The position numbers and the translations under genes are program-made. A stretch of DNA of 64,000 nt from a virus. The notes under the pieces were generated by a model. That model searched no databases and was not told the origin of the DNA. It saw only the letters and a program-made list of their open reading frames with translations. Shown here one piece after another: positions 51,987-60,900 of the stretch; position 1 is the first letter of the stretch; every line of letters starts with the position of its first letter. Location of the stretch: the IMG/VR virus record IMGVR_UViG_3300027746_000016, positions 1 through 64,000 of that record; one strand, 5' to 3'.

Positions 51987-52307
51987 TTAGTTTTTATCAA
52001 TTGAATTAACTTCTGGTTTTACACTTAATTTAGTAATTGATTTAGCAATTAATTCAGCTTCCTCAATTGTATATGCGCCTTTTCCTTGAGCATGAGTGGC
52101 GGCTGCAATTAAAACAATTACAGCATGTTCAAGAGTTAAATTGTTTAAAAACTTATTGTAATCTTCTAGACTTTCATAGCTAATGCTAGATAGCAAAGTA
52201 GCTAATGGCTTCTTAGGATTAGTTTCAGAATTTTCAGTTTCAGTCTTGATTTCTTCAACTTCAGGTTTAGCTGGAGCAGCGGTTGTCATGTATGTAGAGT
52301 CTTTCAT
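51987..52307 (-). CDS. Small protein between gp32 and rnh, sharing a gp32 tail segment
   Basis: A 106-residue protein. Its N-terminus contains TAAPAKPEVEEI, nearly identical to TAAPAKPEVDEL at the end of the gp32-like protein, with a 31-base identical DNA stretch. The C-terminal ~60 residues are helical (TLEHAVIVLIAAATHAQGKG). T4 has genes 59, 33 and dsbA at this position, and T4 gp33 (late-transcription coactivator) is of similar size. Position and size alone make it a candidate; there is no sequence proof. Confidence 0.5.
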   Translation of the reverse strand: MKDSTYMTTAAPAKPEVEEIKTETENSETNPKKPLATLLSSISYESLEDYNKFLNNLTLEHAVIVLIAAATHAQGKGAYTIEEAELIAKSITKLSVKPEVNSIDKN

Positions 52308-52321
52308 TTTAATATAATTTT

Positions 52322-53365
52322 TTAAAGATCATTAAATATTGAATCTAATTCATCAACTTCAGGTTTAGCTGGAGCAGCGGTTGGTTTAGATGCAGTAGAG
52401 CCTAACATATCAGAGTCAATATCAATTGAGATAGAGGTACCCTTTGTTTGAGGAGCGGCTGGCGTAAATTCTAATGATTCTCCAGCTGGAGCAACAGTTC
52501 TTGAAATTGATTTTGTATTTGTAAAATGCTTCTTCATACGTTCATCCTTTAATCCACCTACTAAATTATCAATAATTTGTTTATATGGAACAATTGCTTT
52601 GATATATTCTGCAACTTTTTCATATTCATAATCAGTCCAATCTTTATAGAAATATTGAGTTAAGTCAGGAGAATTTTCTTTAAAGTATTTAGAGACAAAT
52701 TGCATTACCTTTGGATCATTAGAGGTTGGAATTTCCTTGCCTTGAGTTGTAATAATTAATGGGCTAACTTCGCTCATAAATTTACTTGAACTAAAATCTC
52801 TCCATGCTTTGGTTTTACGTTTAATAACTAGCACAAAATCTTTTCCAGCAGTTAATGAAAATGGATTAACTTTTTGAATAGTCATTAACTCAGATTCTGG
52901 ATTAATTTCCTGTTGAATTAAATTATCAATAGTATATCCATATGAATATATTTTAATTTTACCTTCCATGTTTGGATATTGTGGATCCTTTTTAATGTAA
53001 ATACATGAATAGAAATTATAGTATCGGTTATAATACTTTTTAATTTCTTCTACAATTGAAGGCTCGTCTGTTGCTAATTTCTTTAATTCCATATCAAGAG
53101 ACCATAAGATTGATGGACTTCCATTGGTAGAAGGACAATCAACGAGTAGGCGCTCATTGGTTAAAGGGTTAATTAATTTAGCAGCATACTTTTTGTATTT
53201 GCTCTTTGATGGATCTCCAACCCAAGGAATAAATCGAATAATCGATTTGTAAATTCCATTTTGTCCTTGATCTGGACCTGGATTGTAAATGTTGTCATCG
53301 GTTTTGCGTTGACTTGCGGCCTTGCCGGTAAAGTCGTCTGTGTTTAGATTGAATAGATCTTCCAT
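52322..53365 (-). CDS. gp32: Single-stranded DNA-binding protein, gp32-like
   Basis: A 347-residue protein. The N-terminal half has IYKSIIRFIPWVGDPSKSKY, KKYYNRYYNFYSCIYI, YPNMEGKIKIYSYGY and FSLTAGKDFVLVIKRK, matching the OB-fold core of gp32. The zinc-binding Cys set of T4 gp32 is missing. The acidic C-terminal tail (ELDSIFNDL) would contact replication partners. A terminator and a TTGAAACCAGAAT element lie directly upstream, suggesting its own promoter as in T4. Confidence 0.85.
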   Translation of the reverse strand: MEDLFNLNTDDFTGKAASQRKTDDNIYNPGPDQGQNGIYKSIIRFIPWVGDPSKSKYKKYAAKLINPLTNERLLVDCPSTNGSPSILWSLDMELKKLATDEPSIVEEIKKYYNRYYNFYSCIYIKKDPQYPNMEGKIKIYSYGYTIDNLIQQEINPESELMTIQKVNPFSLTAGKDFVLVIKRKTKAWRDFSSSKFMSEVSPLIITTQGKEIPTSNDPKVMQFVSKYFKENSPDLTQYFYKDWTDYEYEKVAEYIKAIVPYKQIIDNLVGGLKDERMKKHFTNTKSISRTVAPAGESLEFTPAAPQTKGTSISIDIDSDMLGSTASKPTAAPAKPEVDELDSIFNDL

Positions 53366-53418
53366 TTTTCTTTTTATTGATTTTTATATTACTTATATAA
53401 ATTATACTATATAATTTA

Positions 53419-53432
53419 ATTCTGGTTTCAAT
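53419..53432 (-). promoter_or_regulatory. Putative early/middle promoter element upstream of gp32
   Basis: Reads ATTGAAACCAGAAT on the minus strand, followed by an A/T-rich segment with TATAGTATAATTTA. Twin of the element upstream of uvsX. It lies just downstream of the terminator at 53437-53462, so gp32 probably starts its own transcript here. Confidence 0.45.
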
Positions 53433-53462
53433 AAAAAAGGGCATAGTGATTAGCTTGCCCTT
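53431..53462 (-). terminator. Terminator upstream of gp32
   Basis: On the minus strand AAGGGCA pairs with TGCCCTT (arms at 53456-53462 and 53437-53443), followed by a T-run. It ends the transcript of the Hc1-like gene and separates it from gp32. Confidence 0.8.
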
Positions 53463-53484
53463 AATTTAATAATAAGTAATTAGA

Positions 53485-53676
53485 TTATGCTTTAGGAGCA
53501 GTAGTCTTTGTTGCTTGAATGTGGGTACGACCTTCTTGACATGAAGCTTTAATTTCTTGTAAAAGGGCACGAGAACGAGTTCCAGCTGTTTTATTACCTT
53601 TTTCGTAAAATTTAGTAGTTTCAGTTTCTAATTGACTGATTGAGTTTTTAAGGGTTTCTAACCATGTTGGTGTCAT
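53485..53676 (-). CDS. Hc1-like histone H1 homologue
   Basis: A 63-residue, Lys/Thr-rich, helical protein. The motif FYEKGNKTAGTRSRALLQEI matches the core of the histone-H1-like Hc1 family common in Bacteroidota (EKGNKAAGTRARK). It likely binds DNA through its basic residues and could act on host or phage DNA packing. It has its own terminator, and TATA-like sequence upstream. The family link is a strong resemblance over a short stretch. Confidence 0.7.
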   Translation of the reverse strand: MTPTWLETLKNSISQLETETTKFYEKGNKTAGTRSRALLQEIKASCQEGRTHIQATKTTAPKA

Positions 53677-53740
53677 ATTAATATAGTATTTTTAGAGTAT
53701 TATATTAAGAAATATCACCCGGTTTTAAGTATATTAAAAA

Positions 53741-53770
53741 ACATCACTAATTTTAACCTTTAGCTAGTGA
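53741..53770 (-). terminator. Terminator after the proline-rich gene
   Basis: ATCACTA (53741-53747) pairs with TAGTGAT (53764-53770), and on the minus strand a GTTTTTTAAT run follows. It lies immediately after the stop of the gene at 53771. Confidence 0.7.
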
Positions 53771-54322
53771 TTACTTTGATCTTAAAAATACTACTTCTAA
53801 ATTGTCACTAGTTGGATTTTTAAAATTGTCATCTGAATCAAATGTAACATCAACTGTACCTTTATCTACTCCAAGTAAACCATCGGTTACTTCTTCTTTA
53901 AACTCCGAGTAAATATTTGCAGGAAAGTCTCTTCTTCCAGCAAGGGCAGCCATTACTAAATCTTTATCTGATTCCATTTTATGAACCTCTAACCACTTAG
54001 TAAGAGCCTCTGGCTCTATTTCATATTGAGTAAATCTCTTAACACCACCTTGGCCATCGTGTGCACCGAACCATTTTTTATTCTCTGCATCCTGAATAAA
54101 AATAATTTTTGGAGAAGTAGTAGCCGCTGGAGTAACCGGCGGAGCATTCGGATCAGGCGGAAGGCCGGCTCCCATATCTGGAGGAGGTGGCATTGCCATA
54201 TCTGGAGCAGGAGGCGGTGGCGGCGGCGGTGGCGGTGGTATTGCAGCATCTGGCGCAGGAGGTGCTGCAGGCTCATCCTCTAATAATAAATTCTTAAATT
54301 CTTTAAATTCTAATATTCTCAT
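53771..54322 (-). CDS. Proline-rich head-cargo candidate
   Basis: A 183-residue protein starting MRILEFKEFKNLLLE followed by D, a targeting-like peptide. Residues ~19-75 are almost all Pro, Ala and Asp with a ten-Pro run. A C-terminal ~100-residue domain (PKIIFIQDAENKKWFGAHDG, VKRFTQYEIEPEALTKWLEV) looks globular. The polyproline arm would hold the domain away from the N-terminus, as in a displayed or tethered cargo. Function unknown. Confidence 0.55.
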   Translation of the reverse strand: MRILEFKEFKNLLLEDEPAAPPAPDAAIPPPPPPPPPPAPDMAMPPPPDMGAGLPPDPNAPPVTPAATTSPKIIFIQDAENKKWFGAHDGQGGVKRFTQYEIEPEALTKWLEVHKMESDKDLVMAALAGRRDFPANIYSEFKEEVTDGLLGVDKGTVDVTFDSDDNFKNPTSDNLEVVFLRSK

Positions 54323-54357
54323 AGGTATTAATTATATTTTTACTAGTTTATTTATAC

Positions 54358-54384
54358 AAAAAAAGCGGGAAATTAATTTCCCGC
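54358..54384 (-). terminator. Strong terminator after the small Cys-rich gene
   Basis: A perfect 20-base palindrome with arms GCGGGAAATT and AATTTCCCGC (54365-54384) is followed on the minus strand by a run of seven T. It lies 17 bases after the stop of the gene at 54402 and ends the ribonucleotide reductase transcript. Confidence 0.9.
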
Positions 54385-54401
54385 CTAAATTAGGTTATAG
54401 A

Positions 54402-54611
54402 TTAGTGAAGCCTTAAAGTTGAACCGGCTTGATGGATTGGATCATATGGGCAGTGTTTACAACCATTTCCGCAACATGAACCTCGCTTTGTATGATATTG
54501 TTTGGTCATTATTAGATTACCGTTTTTGTAATAATAGTCGGCATTTTTATAACTACTAATATATTCAACATATAACTGATAAATCCAGTCATATTTAGCT
54601 GGAATTATCAT
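54402..54611 (-). CDS. Small Cys-rich protein, DUF5522-like
   Basis: A 69-residue protein. TKQYHTKRGSCCGNGCKHCP is the signature of a short metal-binding family (H-x-x-RG-x-CC-x-x-GC-x-HCPY) that I associate with Bacteroidota. The preceding segment NADYYYKNGNLIMTKQYH fits its usual lead-in. The four or five Cys and two His could bind zinc or an Fe-S cluster. It overlaps the reductase stop by 4 bases, so it may serve that enzyme, but its function is unknown. Confidence 0.65.
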   Translation of the reverse strand: MIIPAKYDWIYQLYVEYISSYKNADYYYKNGNLIMTKQYHTKRGSCCGNGCKHCPYDPIHQAGSTLRLH

Positions 54612-56464
54612 TGTATTTCACAAGCTCCTCCAGCACAGGCTAATTCGCCAGATAGGTCAGTATTATCAACCATTTCAATAACTTTAGATAAGTCAATTCC
54701 AGTTAATGATTTTAACATTTCTTCGTATTTTTCTTCAGAGCAGTCCTCAAATGGAGCTTGAATATAGGTTCCACCGTTATATGGTAAAACCGATAAGCCA
54801 TTATAGAATGATTTATTATCCCACATCCATTCACCAACAGTTTCCCATTCGTCTGGTTTAATTGAAACTGTTGCAGAAATATTATGAGTATTTTGACCGG
54901 TACGATGACCAGTTTTTACCCAATTTGAATAAAAAGATTTTACTCTTTCTAGTAATTCAATTGCAGATTCATTTCTAAATATTGAACCGGCTGGTGCTTT
55001 TTGTGGAACTGAAATTACAGCAGTATCATGCGGACGGAAGTACTCATCTTCAAGTAGTTCAGGATGATAAATTGCAAGATAAGAATAAATTGCCTCATTT
55101 TTTCCAACTCTAATTCTACGAATATAGTGATCATTATGCCATGCATGAATTCCAGAAGAAGTTCCCAATACCAATGATGAAGTTCCTGATGGTTTAATTG
55201 TAGTACATCTGGCTGATGCATTTATCTTAATTTGTTTTGCAACAATTACATTGGTTTCTTTTACTAGGTCAGCAGCCTGTTTAAGATCAAATTTTTGGGC
55301 TGATCCTGAGCCTATACCAGTCATACCAACACCAATTAAAGCATCCTTTTCAGTAGTACGTTGCCATATTGGACGTAAATAATGAAAATTAGTATAGCCA
55401 GCTTGCAGAGTTCCAATAAATGAAGCAGCTTTAACTCTTTCATTTAAATCTTCTTGTGTAGTAATATCAGAGACATTAACTTCACATAAGTTACAAAATT
55501 GAAATGGACGTAGAGCAATTTCACAGCATGGATTAGTACCCCAATCTTTATCGTTTGACAAATAAATTCCAGGTTCTCCAGTTCCACTTGCTTCAATTTT
55601 TTTCCATAAGTCCATAAAGAAGCTCTTAGTTATCTTATTTCTTAATAAGACCGCTGAGTTATTTGCTCGGCCCCTTTGTGGATTAAGTTCCCACCATGAT
55701 CCACTCTTTGAAGAAATCATATTTTCATCATCTGCACTAAATAAAGAAATTAATGCAGCTCGACGAATACCTCCAGCCAATACCGCATCGGCAATATGAC
55801 AAACAATATCGTGTACTTCAATACAAGATAATTTATCATTATCAACCTTAGAGTCAAGAATTCCCTGTATTTTAATTAAACACTCTTTTAAGGGTTGAGG
55901 GCCTGGTGCTTTACCACCTGACGTAACTAATAGTGCACCTTTTTGGCGAATATCAGAAAAGTCAAAATTAATAGTAGAACCACCTTCAAAATAAGACTTC
56001 ATTAATAATTTAACCGCATCTGCCCAGCCTTCAATTGAGTCTCCAATTAAATATCTACGAGATTTAGTAGTATTAGGTTTTCTAATTTCTGGAAGTTCGT
56101 CAACATGGTGTTTCTGTACTGAATAGCCTACACCAGTTCCGCCTAATAATAAAAACATAATTTCGCCAAATGCACGCCAATCATCGATCGGTAAATATGC
56201 ACAATTGTAGATACGATTTGGAGAAATTTCAATTGGTTTACCACCAAACTGTAAACTACGCATTGATGGTAGAATTTTTTTATCATACACAAATTTATAA
56301 GTCTCATTAATCTCAGCAGTTAACTGTGGATATTTCTTTATGTGCATTTCTTTATTTCGAGTTACAAGTTCTTCCCATGTTTCTCTTCTCTGTACATCAT
56401 TACGAAACCTGGCGTATTTCATATAAACCGTTACGTCTGATAAAATTTCACTTGCTAAATTCAT
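54608..56464 (-). CDS. Class II (adenosylcobalamin-dependent) ribonucleotide reductase, monomeric RTPR-like
   Basis: A 618-residue protein. Substrate-loop and barrel motifs include SMRSLQFGGKPIEISPNRIY, the GGTGVGYSVQKHHV stretch, GGIRRAALISLFS and the NPCCEIALRPFQFCNL region, typical of B12-dependent ribonucleoside-triphosphate reductases. PSGTSSLVLGTSSGIHAWH is the late phosphate-binding loop. The C-terminus ends ACAGGACEIQ, a redox Cys pair. T4 uses class I NrdA/NrdB instead. This enzyme needs host or environmental cobalamin and makes dNTPs directly from NTPs. Confidence 0.85.
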   Translation of the reverse strand: MNLASEILSDVTVYMKYARFRNDVQRRETWEELVTRNKEMHIKKYPQLTAEINETYKFVYDKKILPSMRSLQFGGKPIEISPNRIYNCAYLPIDDWRAFGEIMFLLLGGTGVGYSVQKHHVDELPEIRKPNTTKSRRYLIGDSIEGWADAVKLLMKSYFEGGSTINFDFSDIRQKGALLVTSGGKAPGPQPLKECLIKIQGILDSKVDNDKLSCIEVHDIVCHIADAVLAGGIRRAALISLFSADDENMISSKSGSWWELNPQRGRANNSAVLLRNKITKSFFMDLWKKIEASGTGEPGIYLSNDKDWGTNPCCEIALRPFQFCNLCEVNVSDITTQEDLNERVKAASFIGTLQAGYTNFHYLRPIWQRTTEKDALIGVGMTGIGSGSAQKFDLKQAADLVKETNVIVAKQIKINASARCTTIKPSGTSSLVLGTSSGIHAWHNDHYIRRIRVGKNEAIYSYLAIYHPELLEDEYFRPHDTAVISVPQKAPAGSIFRNESAIELLERVKSFYSNWVKTGHRTGQNTHNISATVSIKPDEWETVGEWMWDNKSFYNGLSVLPYNGGTYIQAPFEDCSEEKYEEMLKSLTGIDLSKVIEMVDNTDLSGELACAGGACEIQ

Positions 56465-56731
56465 TTTCTTTTTTATTTTTTTAATGTTTCTAATTAAATA
56501 TACTAAATTACCTGGCCTGTAGAGATAACTTTTTAATTATGACCTACTGGTAAGTTCATTACTTAATTTAATTAATGTTTTGTTAATTTACTTGATGCAT
56601 TTTGAGTACTTAGCCGAATTTTATAATTAGTTTGTTTGTTAATAATTTGACTAATTTTATAAAAATTCAACTTCTTAATTAAACTTGACTCTTGCATCTA
56701 GGTTATTTATTATACCAATAACTGCTAAATA
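56465..56731. other. 267-base AT-rich intergenic region
   Basis: No plausible gene. On the minus strand TAATAAATAA (56703-56712) is a late-promoter-like box and TTTAGTATATTTAATT near 56500-56515 is TATA-like and closer to the reductase start. It probably holds the promoters of the ribonucleotide reductase transcript. No clear hairpin was seen. Confidence 0.4.
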
Positions 56732-57916
56732 TTACGCGTTTATAAAATCTAATTTTAAAGTTTTACGAATAGTATCAACTTTAAGAATTTTAACTTCTCC
56801 ATCGTTAGGTATTCGGAATTTACCCTTAAGGTGATTTACATCATTTTTGAAAATTTCATTAGTTTCAGGAATCGTGATTTCAATGAAAAAATTATCTTTA
56901 TTTAGGACAAAATTTAAGGTACGTCCTTCTATTTCAGTTTTTATTTTTTGCCAAGTAATTTTTTCTTGATCAACTTTAGCTAAATCATTTGTTAAAATAA
57001 TTCTAGGTTCACCTTTTTTAACAATAATGTCCTTAATATAGAAATCTAATACATCACCTGATTTAAAAGTACTTGTGTCTTCAATATAATTAGCAAATTC
57101 AGATTTATGAAGTAATCCTGTATAATAATTTTGAAATTCAATAAATATTCCAAATTCATATGGTTTATTTGTTAAAATTCCAGTATATTTTTTACCAAAT
57201 TCTAAATCATATACTTTTTGAGGAAGTGTATGTTTGATATATTTCTTGTATGAAATAATATATAAATCATTAACGGAATCATAATTTTCTATCATTACTG
57301 GAATTTCAGTATTTAAGTAGTCATTAAAATCACGAATTACATTGGCAGCAGCATGAGATCCTGGTAAGAAACATTTAACGGTTCCTTTGTATAGCGCTAA
57401 ATATCCACCTTTTACCAAGCTAATAACTTTAACATAAAACCATTTATCAGTTTTTAAGAAGTCGTTTAGCGTATCTCTATATGAAATTGCAGCACACTGT
57501 TTTTCAGATGCATAAAATTCTCCACTGTCAACTTTTGTAATAATGGCTTTAAATTCTCTAGGATAGTCTCCATTAACTAATAACGAAGGCTCTTCTGAAA
57601 AGTCTCTAAATGGAATAAATATTGAAGACTTTGAGTGTTTTTCATAAGTAACAATTAGCTTATTATCAAAATCAATACTCTTTGCAATCACTGTACATAA
57701 TTGGCCTTCACTAAAGTCTTTTATACTGATCATTGAATGAGAGCTATGACTTGAATACATTTCGTATAGGTCTTGAGCATAGTTTTCTTTACAATAAATT
57801 TTCATACCAGCCGCTGAGTCTGACTCAGTTAATTTTATTGAGGTATTAAATTTTGAATTTGTTTGACCGTATACTAGATCAAAATCTGGAGAATTTGGAA
57901 TATGGGTAGTTTGCAT
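56732..57916 (-). CDS. Protein with S1-type RNA-binding domains
   Basis: A 394-residue protein. EGQLCTVIAKSIDFDNKLIV and AIITKVDSGEFYAS resemble degenerate S1/OB repeats. FYVKVISLVKGGYLALYKGT followed by CFLPGSHA matches an S1 domain closely (V-x-x-GG-x-x-x-x-x-G-x-x-x-FLPGS). FGKKYTGILTNKPYEFGIFI followed by GLLHKSEF is another. It should bind single-stranded RNA and may bias translation towards phage mRNAs lacking Shine-Dalgarno sites. Ribosome binding is inferred from the family. Confidence 0.75.
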   Translation of the reverse strand: MQTTHIPNSPDFDLVYGQTNSKFNTSIKLTESDSAAGMKIYCKENYAQDLYEMYSSHSSHSMISIKDFSEGQLCTVIAKSIDFDNKLIVTYEKHSKSSIFIPFRDFSEEPSLLVNGDYPREFKAIITKVDSGEFYASEKQCAAISYRDTLNDFLKTDKWFYVKVISLVKGGYLALYKGTVKCFLPGSHAAANVIRDFNDYLNTEIPVMIENYDSVNDLYIISYKKYIKHTLPQKVYDLEFGKKYTGILTNKPYEFGIFIEFQNYYTGLLHKSEFANYIEDTSTFKSGDVLDFYIKDIIVKKGEPRIILTNDLAKVDQEKITWQKIKTEIEGRTLNFVLNKDNFFIEITIPETNEIFKNDVNHLKGKFRIPNDGEVKILKVDTIRKTLKLDFINA

Positions 57917-57980
57917 AGATTATTTGTATATAAAATTATACAGAAAATTAACTATTGGTTTTAATTAAACCATATATAAA

Positions 57981-60900
57981 TTAAAGAATATGAGGATACG
58001 AAGCCAGATTAATAGGTGGAATTCCTGGAAATATACCTGGAGACTTTGAACTGAATATTAAAGATCCAGTAGAGTTCATTGAAAATTTCCAAGCCAATTC
58101 ATCAAGAAAAATAGTAAATAATGGATTTTTATGAGTAAGTCTTTCCCATGGAGGAAGATCATCACTATTAAGGATTGGGTGAAATAGTCTAGCGGTCGCA
58201 ACTGAAGTAAATGTAATAGGCGGAGCCAGTGCACATAGACTAAGCGATGCAATCCAGGCAACTGGAGATAATGTCGGCTCTATCTCTTCCAGTGCAAGTA
58301 GAGCACCAAGTTTAATAATATTAGTTAAAAGTGGATTTGCAATCATTAGTTTAAGACCTGGTGGAATTTCAGAGTCAATTTTCATTATTGCAAGTTTTAT
58401 TAAGTTAATTTGAAGAATAGCAGCCTCTACTATATTATATGAAAATGTTTTTAATGCCTTTGCAATTGCAGCAATTGCGTCAACGATTGTTGCAATTGGA
58501 ATAAGAATATCTTCAAATACCAAAGTAATAAGTTCCCTAACTACTTCAATTAGGTCAGCCGCGGTTAATAGGTATAAGTATTGAGAAATATCTATTGGAA
58601 ATAATGGTAATTTAGGTAAACTAAACTTCTTACCAGTTTTTGAAATTACAGTTATAACGACAGTTTTAAGTATTGGATTTCCATTTGTATCTACTGCAAT
58701 CGTAGAATTTGAACCAGCTTCTCCAACTATTTCAAGAGAAACCGTTAAATCTTTTCCGCAGGCAGTAGTAAGAACCTTAGTTATTAATTTTTTATCTACA
58801 CTAGTGGTTGCAGTAATGGTTTGGGTTGAATTTGAACCTCCGCCTACCGTAAATGTATTAGCGGTTAAAGTAAGGGAACCTGATTCATTAGCATGTAATA
58901 ATAATTTTAAAATTGCTTCAATTAGAGCAGCCAATCCTAGTCCAATTAAAGCTTTTATTAATGGGTCTAATGGAATAACAATTGGAACAAGCGGAGGATG
59001 TAATGGATTTACTGATTTTAAAACAGACAATGATGTTACCATTGGTATTACTGATTGTGTAATATATTGTATAAAACCGGCAATATTAGGTAAAGGAATT
59101 GGCGGAATCATTAATATTAACTGCTCAATTATAATTGGAATAAGTGTACTAGCTAAATCATTTGGAATTTGAGAAAGTCCCAATAATTCCATAATACTTT
59201 CAGCCGTTAATGAATTTATTAATGCATTAAAAAGTTCGTAAATAAGAGCAAGAGCAATTGCTAAGTCTGGAGAAACACCTGGAAATAATTCAACCGGTTT
59301 AACTTCACAGCACTTTTTATTTAGGTCAAATATATTTATTGCAGGTATACTAAGTAGAGCAACCGCCGTTGCTGATAATATTTTTTTAATTGTTTCTTGT
59401 CTAGCGGCTTTAGCTCTAAGTATTTCAGCCTTTTCAGCTTCACTGACGTCCTCATCAGTATCATGGCCGACATTTTCTCCCTTTATATAGTCTAATATAC
59501 TTTTAAAAAAATCCTTTAATAAATCTTTAAAGTCTTTAATGCCTTGCTCAGTATTAAGATTAAATGATGGATATTTTTTTAATAACTCTTTTACTTTTTT
59601 TGTTTCTAAAATTATTGCAATTAATGTAATAATTTGTTCTTGTAGGGTTGATACCAGCGGTATAGCTGAACCCAATGCAATTAATTCAATAATATCTTCA
59701 ACACACTTAAGTACCTCAGGAAGACCTGGATTATGTTTAGATGCATCTTTTGGAAATTGTAAAATTCCAAATTTCATTTTTTTATCGTAAAAGCTGGTAA
59801 AATCCTCAATAGTTGCATCAATTTGTTCTGGAATAGTTAGTGGATTTGCATCACGAGCAGCCTTTCTATCTTTTCTCTTTTTTGCTAGGTCCGTTTCGTT
59901 AGAGGCATCATCTTCTTGCTCTGCCCTATTTTTCCTAACTTTATCTTTAAGCGCAGAAATTGCATTAATTGGTATATCACCAATTTTATTAAGTTGTTTA
60001 TTAATATTACTTTGAATCTTAACAATATCGTTAGTAAATTCGCCTCCGCCAGCTCCAAGTAGCATGGCTAACATCATTTCGGCTTCACTTAATTTATCTA
60101 AAAATGGAATTTTACCAGCGGCGATATCCTCAGCAATTTTGGCTAATCTAGCAGCCTTTTCAGCAGCGGCAACAACACTTAAAGGAGACATTAATGCGCC
60201 CTTTATTGGCTGACCTTTATATGGATTCTTTATATTTATTCCCAATGGGTTTTTGGAGTCTGGACCATTATCTAATTCATATCCAAGAACAAGTGGTTTA
60301 TTAGTGGCTGGGTCACTGTACAACCAGGTTGGATTGGTTGATACTGCTAAATATTTACGTCCATCTGGTCCAAAATACAAAACATATAAAGACGGTAAAG
60401 GAATTGGAAATGGAATTATTCTAATTTCATCATTGTTTATATCAAGTGTTACTGGATTTCCATTTATTACGGCAGTTATTGCATCTACTACTACTTTTTT
60501 GCAAGTAATTGGTAATCCTAGTATTATTACAATTGTACCTAATGGCGTAGGTATTGAAATTAATGGTTTATAGAATTGAGGTAATGGTAGTGTAAGTATA
60601 CCTACTCCAGGAATAGGTACAAATGTATTAATTGGATAATATCTAAATCCCGAATTTGCTGGAGGAGGTCCAGTTGTGTCTGGAAATGGAAGTATTGATA
60701 CTTTATTTAAACTTCTTGTAAATTCTTTCCAATAACATTGTGATGTAAAATCTGGAAGGCCTGAGTCATTTCCATCAACTGTTCTAATAATAAATGGATC
60801 CTTTCCTAATTTAAGTCTAGCAGCTACTTCACAATCGTCAGCCGGTTTTTCAATAGAAGCGGCTGCCTCTTTAAAACATGGAATTTCTAAAATTTTAGCA

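Noticed and set aside
54026-54283. Plus-strand open frames opposite the proline-rich gene
   Set aside because: They arise from the repetitive GGN codons complementary to the Pro run and have no leader or domain.
56703-56712. Late-type box on the minus strand as the promoter of the ribonucleotide reductase
   Set aside because: It lies ~240 bases from the start, and reductase is expected early; an A/T-rich chance match cannot be excluded.
57940-57975. GGTTTTAATTAAACC hairpin after the 1654-residue gene as a terminator
   Set aside because: The stem is short and A/T-rich and no T-run follows, so support is too weak.
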